Assembly: GCA_006384855.1 (NCBI GenBank)
Contig: VCJN01002494.1
Location: 97,107-161,106, forward strand
Direction of reading: 5' to 3'
From: Tetraselmis striata
Lineage: Eukaryota; Chlorophyta; Chlorodendrophyceae; Chlorodendrales; Chlorodendraceae
DNA: 64,000 bases
Both the position numbers and the translations under genes were made by a program. Under the pieces are notes generated by a model. That model worked only from the letters and a program-made list of their open reading frames with translations. It was not told the origin of the DNA and ran no database searches. This document shows positions 33,790-46,540 of this stretch, piece by piece (the stretch's first letter is position 1; each line of letters opens with the position of its first letter).

Positions 33790-36700
33790 CAACCTGTGAG
33801 TCGCCGAGGGACTCAAGCAGCCATAGCCACATCTCAGTCATGTGGTGCACCTGCAGGGCGGCGACCAACCCGTCAGCCCCACGTCCGATTGTCTCGTGTG
33901 TTTGGTGGCGGGGGGACGCAGGCGGGGGCGCCCGCACCTGCAGCATCTCGTACGAGAGCAGGATGCCCTCGCTGTACAGGTCCTGCAGGTAGGCGCACCG
34001 CGTGTCAGCACGTCAGCGGCGGTAATGTGGTCAGAGGAGCGGATCCGGCCTGTTCCAGGGACAGCGCCGTGCAGCGCGGGACTTCCAGCATGGCTCCAGC
34101 CGTGCTGGGAGAGGGGCAGCCGCTGGGTAGGGGTGCTGATTCCATCGTACCGGAGGCAACGCGTCCAACGGTGGGGGATGTCTGGAATAGGTGCACCGTT
34201 TCCCCCCGCTTACGGTCAGCGATGCATTGTCCCGGTTAATCCACTCGCAGAGGTGGAGAAACTGCATCAACGTGGAAATACGTCGGATGCACCGCGCATA
34301 TCGCACAGACTCTCTCACTCCATGGCACAAAACGACGCCTTACTTCTGCGAACCACAAACCCCACCGAGTGACGCGGTGCGCATGTGGCTGATTGGGCGC
34401 GCCGATGCGTCCTCAGCTGAGAAAGAGGCGTGTCGAGGGGGAAAAGGAAGGAGTGTTCCGACGCGGGCCGCCGCGGGGTGGAGGGCATACCCGGCACGCA
34501 GGCGACCTTCGCGCTCTCATGATAGGCTAAAGGCACACTACATATGTACAATGGCGGCGGCGGCGGGACAATGACACTGCCGCGAGTGCGAGCCTGCTTT
34601 GCTTGTCGGGGTTCAGACAGTGACAAAGCTACAGCTACAGCGAAAGTCGAGCGAATGTTCTGATGGGCGCGGCAGCACTTGTACTGCCCCGGGGGTTTGT
34701 CCCTTTTTTCAAAGCGCCCGGGGGAAACGGGGTTATTGGTTTAGGGTTTTGGGGTTTCACAAACCCACCTTTGCCTCCACCCACAGCGGCTCAATGTGGG
34801 CCTGCACGCCGCTGCCACCGCCGCCGCCGCCGTCCGCCTCCTCCACCAGCGGGCGCAGGAACATGACCGCCCCCGGCAGGGCCTGCTCCGCCGAAGCCGC
34901 GGCGCCGCGCTCCGCGCGCACGGCGTCTGCGGCCGCGGCGGCGCGCTGCGCCTCGCTCCAGCCGTCGCGGCTCTCCTGCGGCACGTCCATCCAGGCGGCG
35001 TGCAGCAGGTCCTCGGCGCTTACGCCCTTGCCGAGGTACCTGGGTGCCGTAGCAGCACAGGCAGCCCCTGTCAGCCCCTGAACCAACCAGTACAGGTACC
35101 AACCCCTGTAGACTATTAGGATGCAAGTGCGGCAACCAGAAATGGAATAGCAATCGAATAGAAATGATACAAAATGTGTTGATAGTTCGACTTTCCTTGA
35201 AAGAAAACTGACATGAGATACTGGTCGGGTTTTGGTCGTATTGCGAATTCACATTCGATAGCACCAAAGACACTTTTGGATTGTGCATCGCCCATCTACT
35301 AGGAAAACTTTATGTGCATTATTTGAAAATGGATAGCAATACCGGAATGCGGACCGATGCACAGCCATCATACCGGCAAAGATTCATATCTAGAAAGTAC
35401 CCTTCCTAGTACTGGTAATCTTGGTAAATCACCGGAAAGGTATTGGGTACCCGGGTAAAATTTCGGGTAAAATGGACACGCTTCCGGCGCGTATACAATG
35501 GTACGGACTGCAGTACACGAGTAGTGCTTGCCAGAGTAGTAATCACGCCCTGCTTTAGACAGCGTCAATGATCGTGCACATAATGCTCAGTACCGCGTCT
35601 AAACAATATACTACGATGGAATAACTTCAGCAATAAGCCAATAACAAGAATACTAGAAGAAGGCAGAACATCGGAATACAATAGAAATGGAGGAAACGCT
35701 GGAGGGGTGGCAAATTGAACACGGCGGGCAGGCCCCGCCGTTCAAAACTTCTGGCACCTAGTCGCTATAGTAATAAATAACAGCGATGGGCCGATGAAAC
35801 CCTATCCATCCCCATGCAGGCCCTAACTGTTATTCAGAGATAAAGAAACCAAACCCTAAGACCATGACCCGACTACCAAATTAATACCCTTAGTAGCAGA
35901 AGCTCCAACAACGCTGACTTAGGATTTCATTCTAGGGTTTATCAGGGTTTTCTTGCTTCATACCGTCGAGCCGGGGGACAGCAGACTGGCAAGCAATCCG
36001 TTCATGAATCCATAATCACATATTGCCGCACAAACAATGATACCAGTAGTAACTACATAAATCATAATACATCAAGACATTTATTCATATTATCATTCGT
36101 ACATGCTTTATATCATCATATATAATATATATATATATATATAGGGGGGGCTTGCATTGTATTGGACTGCCACGAAACACCGGCAATAAGTACCGAGCGT
36201 ATATGCAAAACATATCTTATATGATGAGTTCGATGACCATAACGGGATCATGCCTGTCTGCAGTGTTGCTTCCGGCTGCTACTACAGCTTGCAGTCGCGC
36301 AGTGTACTCGTAATAAATCGGAGTACGCTATATAGCGGCTAGTCGACTGGTCGACGCGATGCTGCTGACACACTATCCGTATGTACGATATCATGCAAAT
36401 TGACTGCCATCGCGGATTGATTCGGGAATATACTGTACGAGTATTACACGGGTGTGTGCACATGTCTGCGCGAGCTGACGTCAATATAACAAAGGTACCA
36501 CCACATCCCGTTTCTATATCACGTGACAGGAGACAGCTTCGTTAGATGGAGCTGAAATACAGAGGCTGCGATATTTACGACTTGTGGGTGAATACTGTCA
36601 TTATCTATACAGCGTGCCTTGCTACCCCGCCGCCAGTGTGGCTTAGGCGGGGCAGGGACTGTGGGGGGGGGCAGGGGGGGCGCCGGCTCACTTGTCGCGC

Positions 36701-39700
36701 ACGACGCGCCACTTGTTTCGCTTGCACAGCGCCAAGCAGCGGGCGACCCGGTCGCGCATGGCGAGCAGCGTGGGGCGGCACAGCCGCGGCACGAGGTCCT
36801 TCCCCGCCACCACGGACACGCAGTACTTGGCCATGTGCGCTGCATGATGCGGGCTCAGAACGGCGCCTGGGGGGGGGGGGGGGCACATAATTCAGCAAGG
36901 AAGTGCCGCAGCGGACGGCCGAAAATCTCCCAAACAGCTATCTTTCCCGCACTCTGGTCTTGTGCGCTATATGCACTTCTCGGAACACTGCGCTTTCTTA
37001 AGGAGTATCTCACAAGCGCACGAATTCGATTCACCAAAGGTACAGCTGGACTGCCAGCTATACTGCAACCATACTTTGGCTGTGACTTGCTGTTTGACCC
37101 CTCTCGCAAGAGGTAAATCGCTAGATGAATCTGGAAGTCAGTAAGAGATTACATCACATACACGGCACGATAAACACGACTCAATGCTGCAAGACAGCAC
37201 TTCATCATTCTGGGGACCAGCGAGCCTAACTGGCTGGCACGGTACTCGTTCTGTTTGGCACACATCGGCACACATGTCTGGCACCGAATTGCCACACATC
37301 GCTGACATCGACTGGCGCTGAAGCCTGGCACTGCAGTGCGTTGCGGCCGAGTTGGCATTAGTTTGCGGTCGTTCTAGCTACTCGTAGACATGCTCGGTAG
37401 ACAGTTAACCCGTCAACTGTGCCGGCGCCGGAACAAGCACGTCGCGCGGGGGCGGTCACTTTGTAGTATTGCCGGCGCATGTCCACGATGTTGCGCGCCC
37501 TGGATAGGATGTCTTGGCCAATGGCCTAAACTGATTAATGTGCGAGTGTTGTACATATTGCACATATGCTATCGCCGAGTGGATGGCAGGGTCCTGTCTC
37601 AGTCGGTGCCTATGTACTAGCCGCGCTGTGTCCAAATGAGGGCGACACCATGGGTAGCGTCCACTAATATGTTTCCTGGCGGAAGTACTACACCCGGTTC
37701 ACCAAACCCAGAGATGGGGGTCGGGCGGTATGGCCAATAAGTGCGTTTCTATTTGCCTGGCCCAAGTTGTTCACCCTACGGGTAGTCTCTTGAGCAGTAC
37801 AATCCCTCCCTGATCCCGTGCGGCCGATGCTTGTTCACGGCGTCAAAGTTTGGCACTGTCTGGCAGACCGCCCGGGGCCGCGCACCCGGCGGGCTGTAGC
37901 ACCAGGCCTTGATGTTGGGGAAGGACTGCTCCAGCTTGAGCGCCACCAGCGCGGCCACCCCCGCGCCCAGGCTGTGCCCGGTCACCACCAGCCGCATGCG
38001 CCGGTGGTGCATGAAGGACTCGAAGGCGCGGAACGCCTCACGCGGGTCGGCGCCGCCGGCGCTTCCCTCGCCCATGTGCTTCTCGCCGATCAGCAGCTGC
38101 TGTAGCTTGCGGTGCTTGGACAGGTCCTCCATCACCTGCGCCGCGCGCCCCAAACAGCGTCACGCAGCGGCATTGAGCCATACCGCAGCTCCCCCAGGGC
38201 GATCCTCCGCGGCATTGAAGCCTCCTCTCATTGCATCATGCGCCAAGGTATGGGCGCCGACCAGGGTTCGGAGTATCCACAGGGTATTATATAAACGGCG
38301 TATGCGTATGTAGTTACGCCGCATGTCGTATAAATTTACATATGTATGCGCAAATCCACATACGTGCGTATCCTTGCCTACGAGGATGCAGATATAGGCG
38401 GTCCCTTCACGCATGTAACTACCCGGCGTATCTTGTGTTTATAACACACAAGTGGGGCTGTTTGGAGGGATGAGGTGGGGGGTGCTGGGGGCGTATCATG
38501 ACGCCAGGTTAAATCGATTTGCAGGGTTCAGGTTTTCAGGTTCTAGCCTTTAAACTCTAAAAGATGTTGGAGCCTAAAACTCTTAAAAGTAAAAAGAAGG
38601 GGGGGGGGGGGGGGGGGGGGGGCATTGCTCGCCTCTTGTGCGCCCGCCAGCAGCATGTGGCTGCAGAAGCCAGCCAGCCAGCCCTCCGTGAGCGCCAGCT
38701 TCCCTGCCTGGGTACTCGACGCGCGCTCCCAGTCGCCCCCTGCGATCTGCGCGCAGCAGGGCGTGCGGGATTCAGTCCACGTCACTGAGCCTGCACACCG
38801 TGTCATTGCTATCAAGCAGTGGCGCTAGTCCGTCTAACAAGTCGTCGTAAATTCACGGTTCCCGTGCAAAACGCGTGATTGGGGTTATGGTAAACCCTAA
38901 AACCCCACAAAGAATTTACTACATCGCATGGTCGAGTTCAAATACTTAAGGGTAAAAGTAAAGGTCTCTCTAGGTCAGCGGCCGAAGCCGCTCCGGCACT
39001 TGACCTCTTGCTGTAGGGTATTCAGGTTCTAAGGGATGTAATGATTTGGCGATACCGGGTTGCAAGGTGCTACTGTCAGTGGATTCGAAAGAAAGCCACC
39101 AGAGTCCCAAAACCGCTATACCCGTCACAGGTTGCTCTGGGTTCCGTCGTTAAGGGCCCCGTCGTCTTTCCAGTCACAGGATACATGACGGGCCCATTCC
39201 ATTTCGCAGTATGTTTGTGGCTTAGGTATAGGTTTCTGTTTAGATTGCAAATGTTAGAGGCGGGGAGGTTGAGTCTTAGGGTTGGGGTGAGGGGGGGGGT
39301 ATGCACACATCAACGGCAGTTTGACACACGGGTGGGTTGCTGCACGTGCGCACCTGCTCCGGCGGCGTGATGAGGTACTCTGCCATGGGCACCGGCTCCC
39401 CGCGCAGCGCCTCATCCACCAGCGCGCTCAGGTCGCCCGCGCAGTGGATGGAGAGCACCACCGCCTTGGTGCGCTCGCAGTACGCGATGAAGTAGTGCGC
39501 CCGGCCTTGCAGCTGCACGTGGTGCAGGTGATCCGCCTGGAGCTCCGCCACCTGAGCCGCACACCCCGCCACGTGAGCCCGTCGACGCATTACCGGCCCC
39601 ACTACATACCAAGCATACATGTAGATTCCGGTTTGCAAAATACAACAAAACTAAAATAATAGCTCGATGAGAAGCGCGTAGCTACAACACTGACGGCGCT

Positions 39701-42700
39701 GGACCACACCAAATCAAACGAAGCTGGAGGAACAGGTTTTAGGAACACGGTGAATGACCTGGAATGACACAAATTGCTGTCCTATGCGCAAAGGTGCGTA
39801 GTGAAACTTCAAACGGCAGTTTAAACTACAAGATACTCGCACGCGCTTGCCTTGGTGCTCGCACGTGAACTGAATTGATAGTATGGGTGGCGGCGCGGCA
39901 CCAAGAAATACATGCAACCAAGAAAATGCCTGCCTCTTTCACTTCTCAGACACCGAAGTCATCACGAACTACCAACAAATGCTACACCGGTTAGAAAGCC
40001 ATCGCCTGGTGGACCCCCAGAGGCTCCAGAATTCCCTTTCTCATTGCCGCAACGACACCCGTGCTGATGTGGTGTGGCGTAGTCTGATGTAGTCTTGACG
40101 GCCGAGGTCGCTTGAAAACCAGAATACCTGTCCACATTATACAGGGTGCACACCTCCGGGGTATTGTAAAGACACTGGTATTCAGGCACACACCCATCTC
40201 AATCGCGAAGTAGAAAAAAACGGTACATCAGTCAAATCAAGTCAGAGCCGGTGGTCGATTGCAGGCTCCGCCGGCGTACGCACCCTTACGCGTCGACTCT
40301 TTAAGCGCTACCCAATACCGTTGCGGAGCGCTTTTGTCCGACGGACACTGGCAGGCATGTAGCTCATCACAAATGTCTTAGACACAACATCAAAGTATCG
40401 ACACCAAGCGTCAAACTGAATCATTTGATCTGCAACCCGCGTATGGTATCTTAGCTCGTACCAGTTGTCTGCACATCTCTTAAATACCCCCACGCTCTCA
40501 GACTCCGTAGGGCGGGTTTGTAACCCATTATCTCGGATTCTATTTACTAAAGACGAAGTCTTTGCCGATATTGGGGGGGGGGGGGGGGGGGGGCAGACAG
40601 AAGGCCGACCGCACCTCCTGAATTCGCTTCTTTGCAGCATCAAGACCGCCGCCGCCCCCCTGCGGAACCGGTCCGGGGCAGCACTGCGTAAGCAACTCAG
40701 CAAAACCCGTCATACACTCAGTGGCGCAAATAGATATCCCCTCCCTTTATGTTTCCCCCGTTGTGCCGCCTCTGCTTCATGGCGGAGATAGTTTTGCACG
40801 ATTCAGATAAAATACGCATGTAATGTGTGTGTTTGCTCACATTTAGCAGAGCTCATTCACACACACACACACACACACACACGGATGTGTGCATTCAAAT
40901 GCAGCGCTACACGATTTAATTGGATTCAGATTTCCCTGTCATTAGGGATCGGTCACACGCGGTTCTTTCATGTGATGGCGTGCTTCCCCAAGCAGCAACC
41001 CCCGCATGAGGGCACGTGATGCTACCGGAGCGCGGGCAATAGGCGCTATGGTGGTGGTGGTGGTGGTAAGGAGAGGGGGGAGGGGGGGGGGGGGGGGGGC
41101 TCGGGACCTGCTTCAGTGCGTAGGACGCGGCGGCAAACTTGAGGTAGGACGTCGCGGCGGCCACCTCACCCCACTTGACCTTGCGCCTGTTCCTGTATGT
41201 AGCACCGAGGCGCCATTCAGTCACGTACGCTAGAGTCTCCGAGTCACAGGCGGGGGGTGGGGGGGGGGGGGGGGGGTTGTGACTGCATACAAAACATGTC
41301 AACCACATGAGATGTATGCGTTGTTCAGGTATAGAACGATACTTCCAGCCTGTGCTGATATGCGGCATACCGAAACCGTATCCCTCTCGTTTTTTTTCCC
41401 CCCACAGCTCGCTTCAAAATGAGACAATATAATCGTTGCACTACAAAGCACTGGACCGCGCCTGGAAACGTACAGTAGGGACATCAATGGCAGGGGCTCG
41501 CTTCATACATATTCAACATCCGACAGGCATCCGGTCCGCAACAATCCGACAGTGCAGGTCCGACAGCGGTGCACTGCACATCAAAATGGAGGGCAACTGA
41601 ATGGCAGCGCCCCTCACCCCAGGATGCCATGCCTCAGGCGCTCCTTTGCCTCCTTGCTGACCGGCTCCATGGCCGGCGGCGTTAGCATCTGCTCCAGCGC
41701 GCCGCTCTCCGTGGGGGCCATGCCGGACGCCGCGTCAGGGCCATGCGGGGGCTGGCCCGCTGCCTGCTCGGCCTTCTTGCCCGGGGCAGCCGATGCCGCG
41801 GCACCATCCGCCTGGGCAGACAGAGGAGCCGGCGAAGTCAACCTATGCAAAGTTGTCCTAAACTTAGCGTGCTTAAGTTGCGCTCTTAAGATGAAATAAG
41901 GGGAACACTGCTTTATTTGGTGAAATTACGTAACATCCAAAAATGCGTGAATTCTGAGGTCAATTAACTTCACTTAGTAGGCGTAATTCAGATGAAAAGG
42001 TGAGTTCAGAGTGAATGTGCACAACCCGGGCGCATGCCTATCTTAAACCCACGGGGGGGGGGGGGGGGGGGTATTGAGGGGCTGTATGGATCTAGGGATC
42101 TAGGGATGTGATACTATGGACCGTGTGCAAGCGAGTGGTTGGCCCTGCATCTCATGCATCGGCTGATTGCGCGGGGCATTTAAAAAGCTTTCACTACGAG
42201 CAGCTGTTGAGCACTCCTGATATCTTGACTGTCTTATGTGTGTCCTGCAGAGCTCAATGTGGATTGTGCGCACATCGTTCCGGGTGCCTATGGGTGTCTA
42301 CAACTGAGATTGGCTACATGCTACATGAACGTTCACCACCGTTGTTCCCCCATAGCTTTGTCTGCATTCGACCCTGATAGGCAGGGCCGGTTAATTGTTG
42401 CAGTGTTCTTACCAACGCGTTGGCATCCCCCAGGCGCTCTGTCAGGGAAGGGCGCGTGCTGTGGCGAACAGGGGCCACTGACCCCCGCCCCCCCGCAGAC
42501 ACCCCTCCCCAGGCCGCCCGCACGGGGCCCCATCCGCACCTCCTCTTCCAGCCCCCCCTTGAGGCTGCTGGCGAGCGCGGCCTCGCGCTTGCTGCGCGCC
42601 TTGGCCGCCACCAGCAGCATGCCCAGCAGCGCGTCGGACGCCACCAGCCCCAGCTCGCGCGCCAGCAACACCGAGGTGCGCAGGATCGCGCCCTCCGTGG

Positions 42701-45490
42701 ACTGCTGCTGCTGCGTCAGCGGGTCCCTGCCACCGGCACGCAAGCGCCGCATCAGAGGAGCCAGCACAACAGGCGTACATGAGACGGTATACTATTCCAC
42801 AAAACACGGACACACAAAGGACCAGCCCTTTGTGCCAACCTGATTGCTGATGGCTGAATTGCTGATTGCTGATTGCTACTGTGGGGGGGGGGATGTCCAA
42901 GGAAGGGGGGGGGGGGGGGGGGGGAATGTCCAAGGAAGGAGGGGGGGGGGGGGGGGGGAGGGGAATTAGAAAGTAGCGGCCGCCATACCCATTACTATTG
43001 CTACCGAATGCCGTTCCAAACATTTCGAACGTTCCGAACCTGACGTCTTCGAATCGATTGGGCGGCTAGGGAGGAGGAGGGGAGGGGAAGAGGGGAGGGA
43101 GGGGGGGGGGGGGGTCCAAGGAAGGGGGGGAGAGGGAGGGGAATTGATCATTTACCTGGCAAAGTGCTAGGGCATCGGAAAACCCTAACCTGATCCCTCC
43201 CAATACCTTTTTGTATGCAAAGTTCCGAAAACGATTCGCGCCAGCCTATTGAGCTAACAAGCAGCCAAGCACGCCGGACGCGGTGCCCTGTTGGGCATGG
43301 CAACCCTTACGCTGCAGGCCGGTGTCGCGCTGCTTTGTCATTTCATACACACCCCCAACATGTGCAGCCGCTGCTCGCAGTGCGGGTCGGCACGTGGACA
43401 CGGAGGCATCCCAGCGCGCAAGGTGATGCTGCTGGTTATGCTGCTAGTGATGGAGAGGGGGGGGGGGGGGGGGGGGGGGGGGTCCTCCCAGGCCCCTGCG
43501 CACCTGCCGAACTTCACGGAGATCACTGCCTTCAGCATGTGGAAGTCAAAGGCGGAGCTCTGCCACGACCCCTACCCGGCCGTGGGGGCAGGAGCACAGG
43601 GGTGGCATCAGAACAGGCGCGGGAGAATGCCGGTGCGGGTTCGGGACGGCGGGAGCAAGGGTGAGCCATGTATGCTTGCGGTTTCTTGGGGTTCTGAGGG
43701 GGACGTGATAAGTCCCCTCCCAGCCCAAGCCCATCCCTCTTACCCTAAAAACATAAGGGCTAACCCTGCAGGCGCTGTCGCAGGTAGGAGCTCGTACAAG
43801 GTTTGCGGCTTTGATTTAGGGTTTAGTGCGTTGATCTCAGGGTTTTCAAGGTTCTCGATGCTTCATCGAGCAGAGCACCCAAACCCTGAAACAAAAACCA
43901 TTAAACCCTAGAAACGCGAGAGGCGGCAGAGGGGGTGTTGGTGGCCGCAGCCATTGGAGCATCAGGTGGGCGCAGGGGCGGGGGTGGGGCTGCCTCACCT
44001 CCCGGGCTTGCGGGTCTGGCACACTGAAGTAGGCGCACACGGCAATGATGGCGGTGAGTGCCAGCTCCGCCCACGTGATCTGATCCGCGTACCTGCCGCG
44101 TGCAGGGCCGCGCCGGTCCCCGTCAGCCCTGCGCCCCCCCCTTCCGCCCCCTTGCCTTTATCCGCCTAGCCGCCCGCAAGTGGCGCAACGGACCAGGCAT
44201 CGGCTGCAGTGTCGCCAGGGTGTTTCAGGGGAGCGATGCTGGTGCTGCCTGATGCGCTGCGGGCCGTACCAGTAGGAGCTCGTCTGGCTGTTGCCTGGCC
44301 CGGCTGCCTCTATGGTGATCCAGACTGTGAGCGGGGAGATGAGGGAGCGGGGTCAGTGGGTGTGGCTAGAGATAGCAACACACATTCTTTGCGCGTGGAG
44401 GCTGCAGGGTGGGGGCGGGGGACCAGCAGGGGGGGGGGGGGGACCAGCGGGCGGGGGGGGAGGGGGGGGGAGCGAGGCGGCGCACGGCGCAGCGCGAGTG
44501 CTGCTGCGAACAGCAGGAGGCCGAGGTACAGCAGGGGCGCGATGAGGCGGCGGCGGCTGGTCTCCAGCGGGGACCCTGCGCGGCAGAGGCGGAGCGAGAT
44601 CAGTCGCAGCGCCACGGCTGCTGCCGCGCACGCACCCCTCTGCTGGCTCTTGCGCGGGCGGCATCAGGCAGGGGTGGCAGAGCGCGCCGGACACTGTGCC
44701 GGCCATGCGACATGCATCCTGTGGCTCTTCCGCAGGGTCCGGTGATGTCAGGGGGGAAGGGGTGGCAGCTCCCCATGGGCCCAGCAGGCAGCTGAACCCC
44801 GCTGCCTATGCCACTGGGAAGCTCACCGCGGATGGCGACCGTGACGACCGCGGCGTCGGTGAGGAAGAGAGCGCCTGTGACAGCCGCCTCCGCAGAGTGC
44901 GCGATCACCATCTGCGGGTGAGCAGGGCGGCATGGGTAGGGGTTGTCACACACACGCACACATACACACACATAGCTTGACATTCATGCGTTGGGTGGGT
45001 GTGTATGCATACATATGTGCGTTTATGTGTGTGTGGAGAGAGAGAGAGAGCGCGCAAACTCAAGGGCAGACAGCCTCAAAGGTACACATATTTATAGTTT
45101 AGATATCGCGGTGGAGAATGATATGATGAACATGAATATGAATGATCACAGCAAGGGTGCGCCCCGCCCCCCCCCCCCCCCCCCCCCCCCAACCCGGTAC
45201 ACCCCCCAATACCGAATGGTCTTCCCGTTGCTTTACGGGCGAGGAGCTACAGACGACAAGTTAATGATCTACGTCGTCGCATGCTGGACAGTCACGCGCG
45301 GCGGCAGGGGCCGGGGGGGGGGGGGGGGGCTCACGCGGCCGGTGCAGTAACCTTCCGTCGAAAATACGACGGCGAAGCCCACCAGCACCGCCGCCCAGCA
45401 GCCGTGCACGATCGCCAGCAGCGCTGCCACCGCAGCCAAATCATCGCCGCTGAAGTGCTGTCTCGCTCCGAAGAGCGACAGGGCGGGCAT
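30678..45490 (-). CDS. sn-1-specific diacylglycerol lipase, DAGL-alpha/beta type (four TM plus class 3 lipase domain)
   Basis: Cleaves diacylglycerol to 2-monoacylglycerol at membranes. Nineteen exons, all phases consistent, 873 aa: 45490-45335, 44911-44827, 44575-44486, 44324-44270, 44092-43999, 43559-43504, 42726-42540, 41811-41618, 41186-41108, 40683-40615, 39551-39354, 38746-38633, 38135-37886, 36866-36692, 35039-34769, 33982-33938, 33850-33794, 32669-32366, 30820-30678. The N-terminus (MPALSLFGARQHFSGDDLAA) parallels animal DAGLs, and hydrophobic segments in exons 1, 2, 3 and 5 give four TM helices. The lipase core has VVTGHSLGAG (nucleophile Ser514), VVAGKDLVPRL (Asp566) and a His candidate near 682 (AHIEPLWVEA). 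The Ser-Asp spacing of 52 equals that of DAGL-alpha. The usual IRGT motif reads IHCA. The last two exons are Ser/Gly-rich and disordered. The intron after exon 12 appears to start with GC. Confidence 0.9.
31352..31427 (-). mobile_element. Retroposon family 1, copy D: 50-bp stub with 13-bp target-site duplication
   Basis: The direct repeat aagcgcgcagctt (31352-31364 and 31415-31427) flanks a 50-bp insert (31365-31414). The insert starts with a T-run and then cccgcccccgggacaggact, the 3' end of family 1 in reverse orientation. It lies in the last intron of the lipase gene. Confidence 0.85.
31474..31610 (+). mobile_element. LINE family 2 stub: 107 bp with 15-bp target-site duplication
   Basis: The direct repeat gtaataatcagtgat (31474-31488 and 31596-31610) flanks 31489-31595. 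That insert matches the 3' tail of the LINE at 10846-11572 (gtcttctcatg...ttctgctgctagctcat). The identity is high, so the insertion is fairly recent. It lies in the last intron of the lipase gene, antisense to it. Confidence 0.9.
40857..40880. repeat. AC microsatellite
   Basis: About 12 AC units inside a lipase intron. Confidence 0.95.
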
Positions 45491-46181
45491 CGCGGCCGAC
45501 GGATGCCGCGGGAGTCACGTGTGTAGGCGGCGCCTTCCGGAATTGAATGGGGAGCTGGCCGGCAGCTGAGCGAATAAATACGCTTAATCCAGGGTTAACT
45601 AGTCCTTCTTCCTTAGTTAGAAACCGACTACGCACGACCGAACCGTGCCGCTGCCCAATCCACACCACCGCCAAAACCTGCAAGTTGCTACGGCGCCTCC
45701 GAAGATCCGCGGGGGTGGATCGTCAGCCGAGCACCCGCAGGCACAACCTAGCTGCGAGCAGGTATCGTCTGGCCGATACACTGTTTCGTCGGGACTTCTT
45801 CCTGTGCTGTTATTTTGTCGATACGGTGCCGCTCGGAGCGCCTTCGCGCCTGCTGTTGCGTGCCGATCGGAAGAGGACGCGGAGGCGCGACGCTCTACAT
45901 GACCTGACGATATCCTTTCACCGTGTGTGAGGCGAGGGCTATCGCTACGAGGCGTCAGATCTTTCTTCGTAGGTAGCGTAACGGGCGTGTGAAGGATGGA
46001 CGACCTGGTGCCACGGCGGATGGCGGATGAATAACTCACACCGACGCCGACGCCGACGATATCCTGAATACCTGCACGGATTATACGAGTACTTTGCGTG
46101 CATTCTCTTGACGCTCTCCATGTAACCAAAAAGTATATGTTACGAGTAGCGACTATATACTGTACGGTGGAGTGGCTCAGC
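45491..46181. other. 5' flank of the lipase gene
   Basis: No gene is supported. The open frames here (45547-45930 plus, 46258-45617 minus) lack recognisable motifs. The start of the minus frame is the family 1 retroposon read as protein. Confidence 0.5.
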
Positions 46182-46485
46182 AGGACTGGCTGTTCTTTTT
46201 CGCCCCCGGGACAGGACTGGCACCAGTGAAACCCTTGCAGCGTCTCTACGACGGCCATTTCGGCAGCAATCCAGCTACGGAAAGCCCTTTATTGTTCGCG
46301 ACGCTCCGTAGTTATAGTCATCAAGCAAATTGCCGAAGCATTCTGCAGAACTAATTAAAGCCCAGTGACAAATTTCCAACACTGTTGGATCACCGTCTAA
46401 AACACTGCCATCAAAATACCCGGCACTGACCACGAAAGGTCCGCCCTACCCGTTCGGGCGTCGGCCCATTCGAGGACTGGCTGTT
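46182..46485 (-). mobile_element. Retroposon family 1, copy B (278 bp), with 13-bp target-site duplication
   Basis: The direct repeat aggactggctgtt (46182-46194 and 46473-46485) flanks an insert at 46195-46472. It matches copy A (4144 onward) over nearly its whole length. The T-run at its left end is the A-tail, so the element points left. It is about 35 bp shorter at its 5' end than copy A. Confidence 0.85.
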
Positions 46486-46490
46486 TAATT

Positions 46491-46540
46491 TACATGGGCT
46501 AGCAGCAGAAGGCGATATCTGAAATCACCAAAATAAAAGT
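46491..46540 (-). mobile_element. LINE family 2 tail fragment (~50 bp)
   Basis: Matches the 3' tail of the LINE at 10846-11572 (tacatgggctagcagcagaa, then ggcgatatctgaaatcacca). It overlaps the last codons and the stop of the methyltransferase-like gene. Confidence 0.75.

Larger units (their letters stand above)
30821..45334 (-). other. Large introns of the diacylglycerol lipase gene
   Basis: Most of the 14.8 kb is intron. The biggest are 36691-35040 (1.65 kb), 32365-30821 (1.54 kb), 33793-32670, 40614-39552 and 37885-36867. They hold no second gene that I can support. Contents are C tracts on the sense strand (plus-strand G runs near 32342, 32698, 33764, 36870, 38599, 40573, 41081, 41262, 42053, 42882-42958, 43100, 43457, 44431 and 45313), an AC microsatellite (40857-40880), a TA repeat (36122-36144), telobox-like motifs, and two truncated retroposons in the last intron. 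Confidence 0.7.

Noticed and set aside
38560-38640. Poly-Gly plus-strand ORF over the G tract
   Set aside because: It is translation of a homopolymer in an intron of the opposite-strand lipase gene.
44310-44983. Short hydrophobic minus-strand ORFs as separate membrane-protein genes
   Set aside because: They are the TM exons of the diacylglycerol lipase and splice together in phase.
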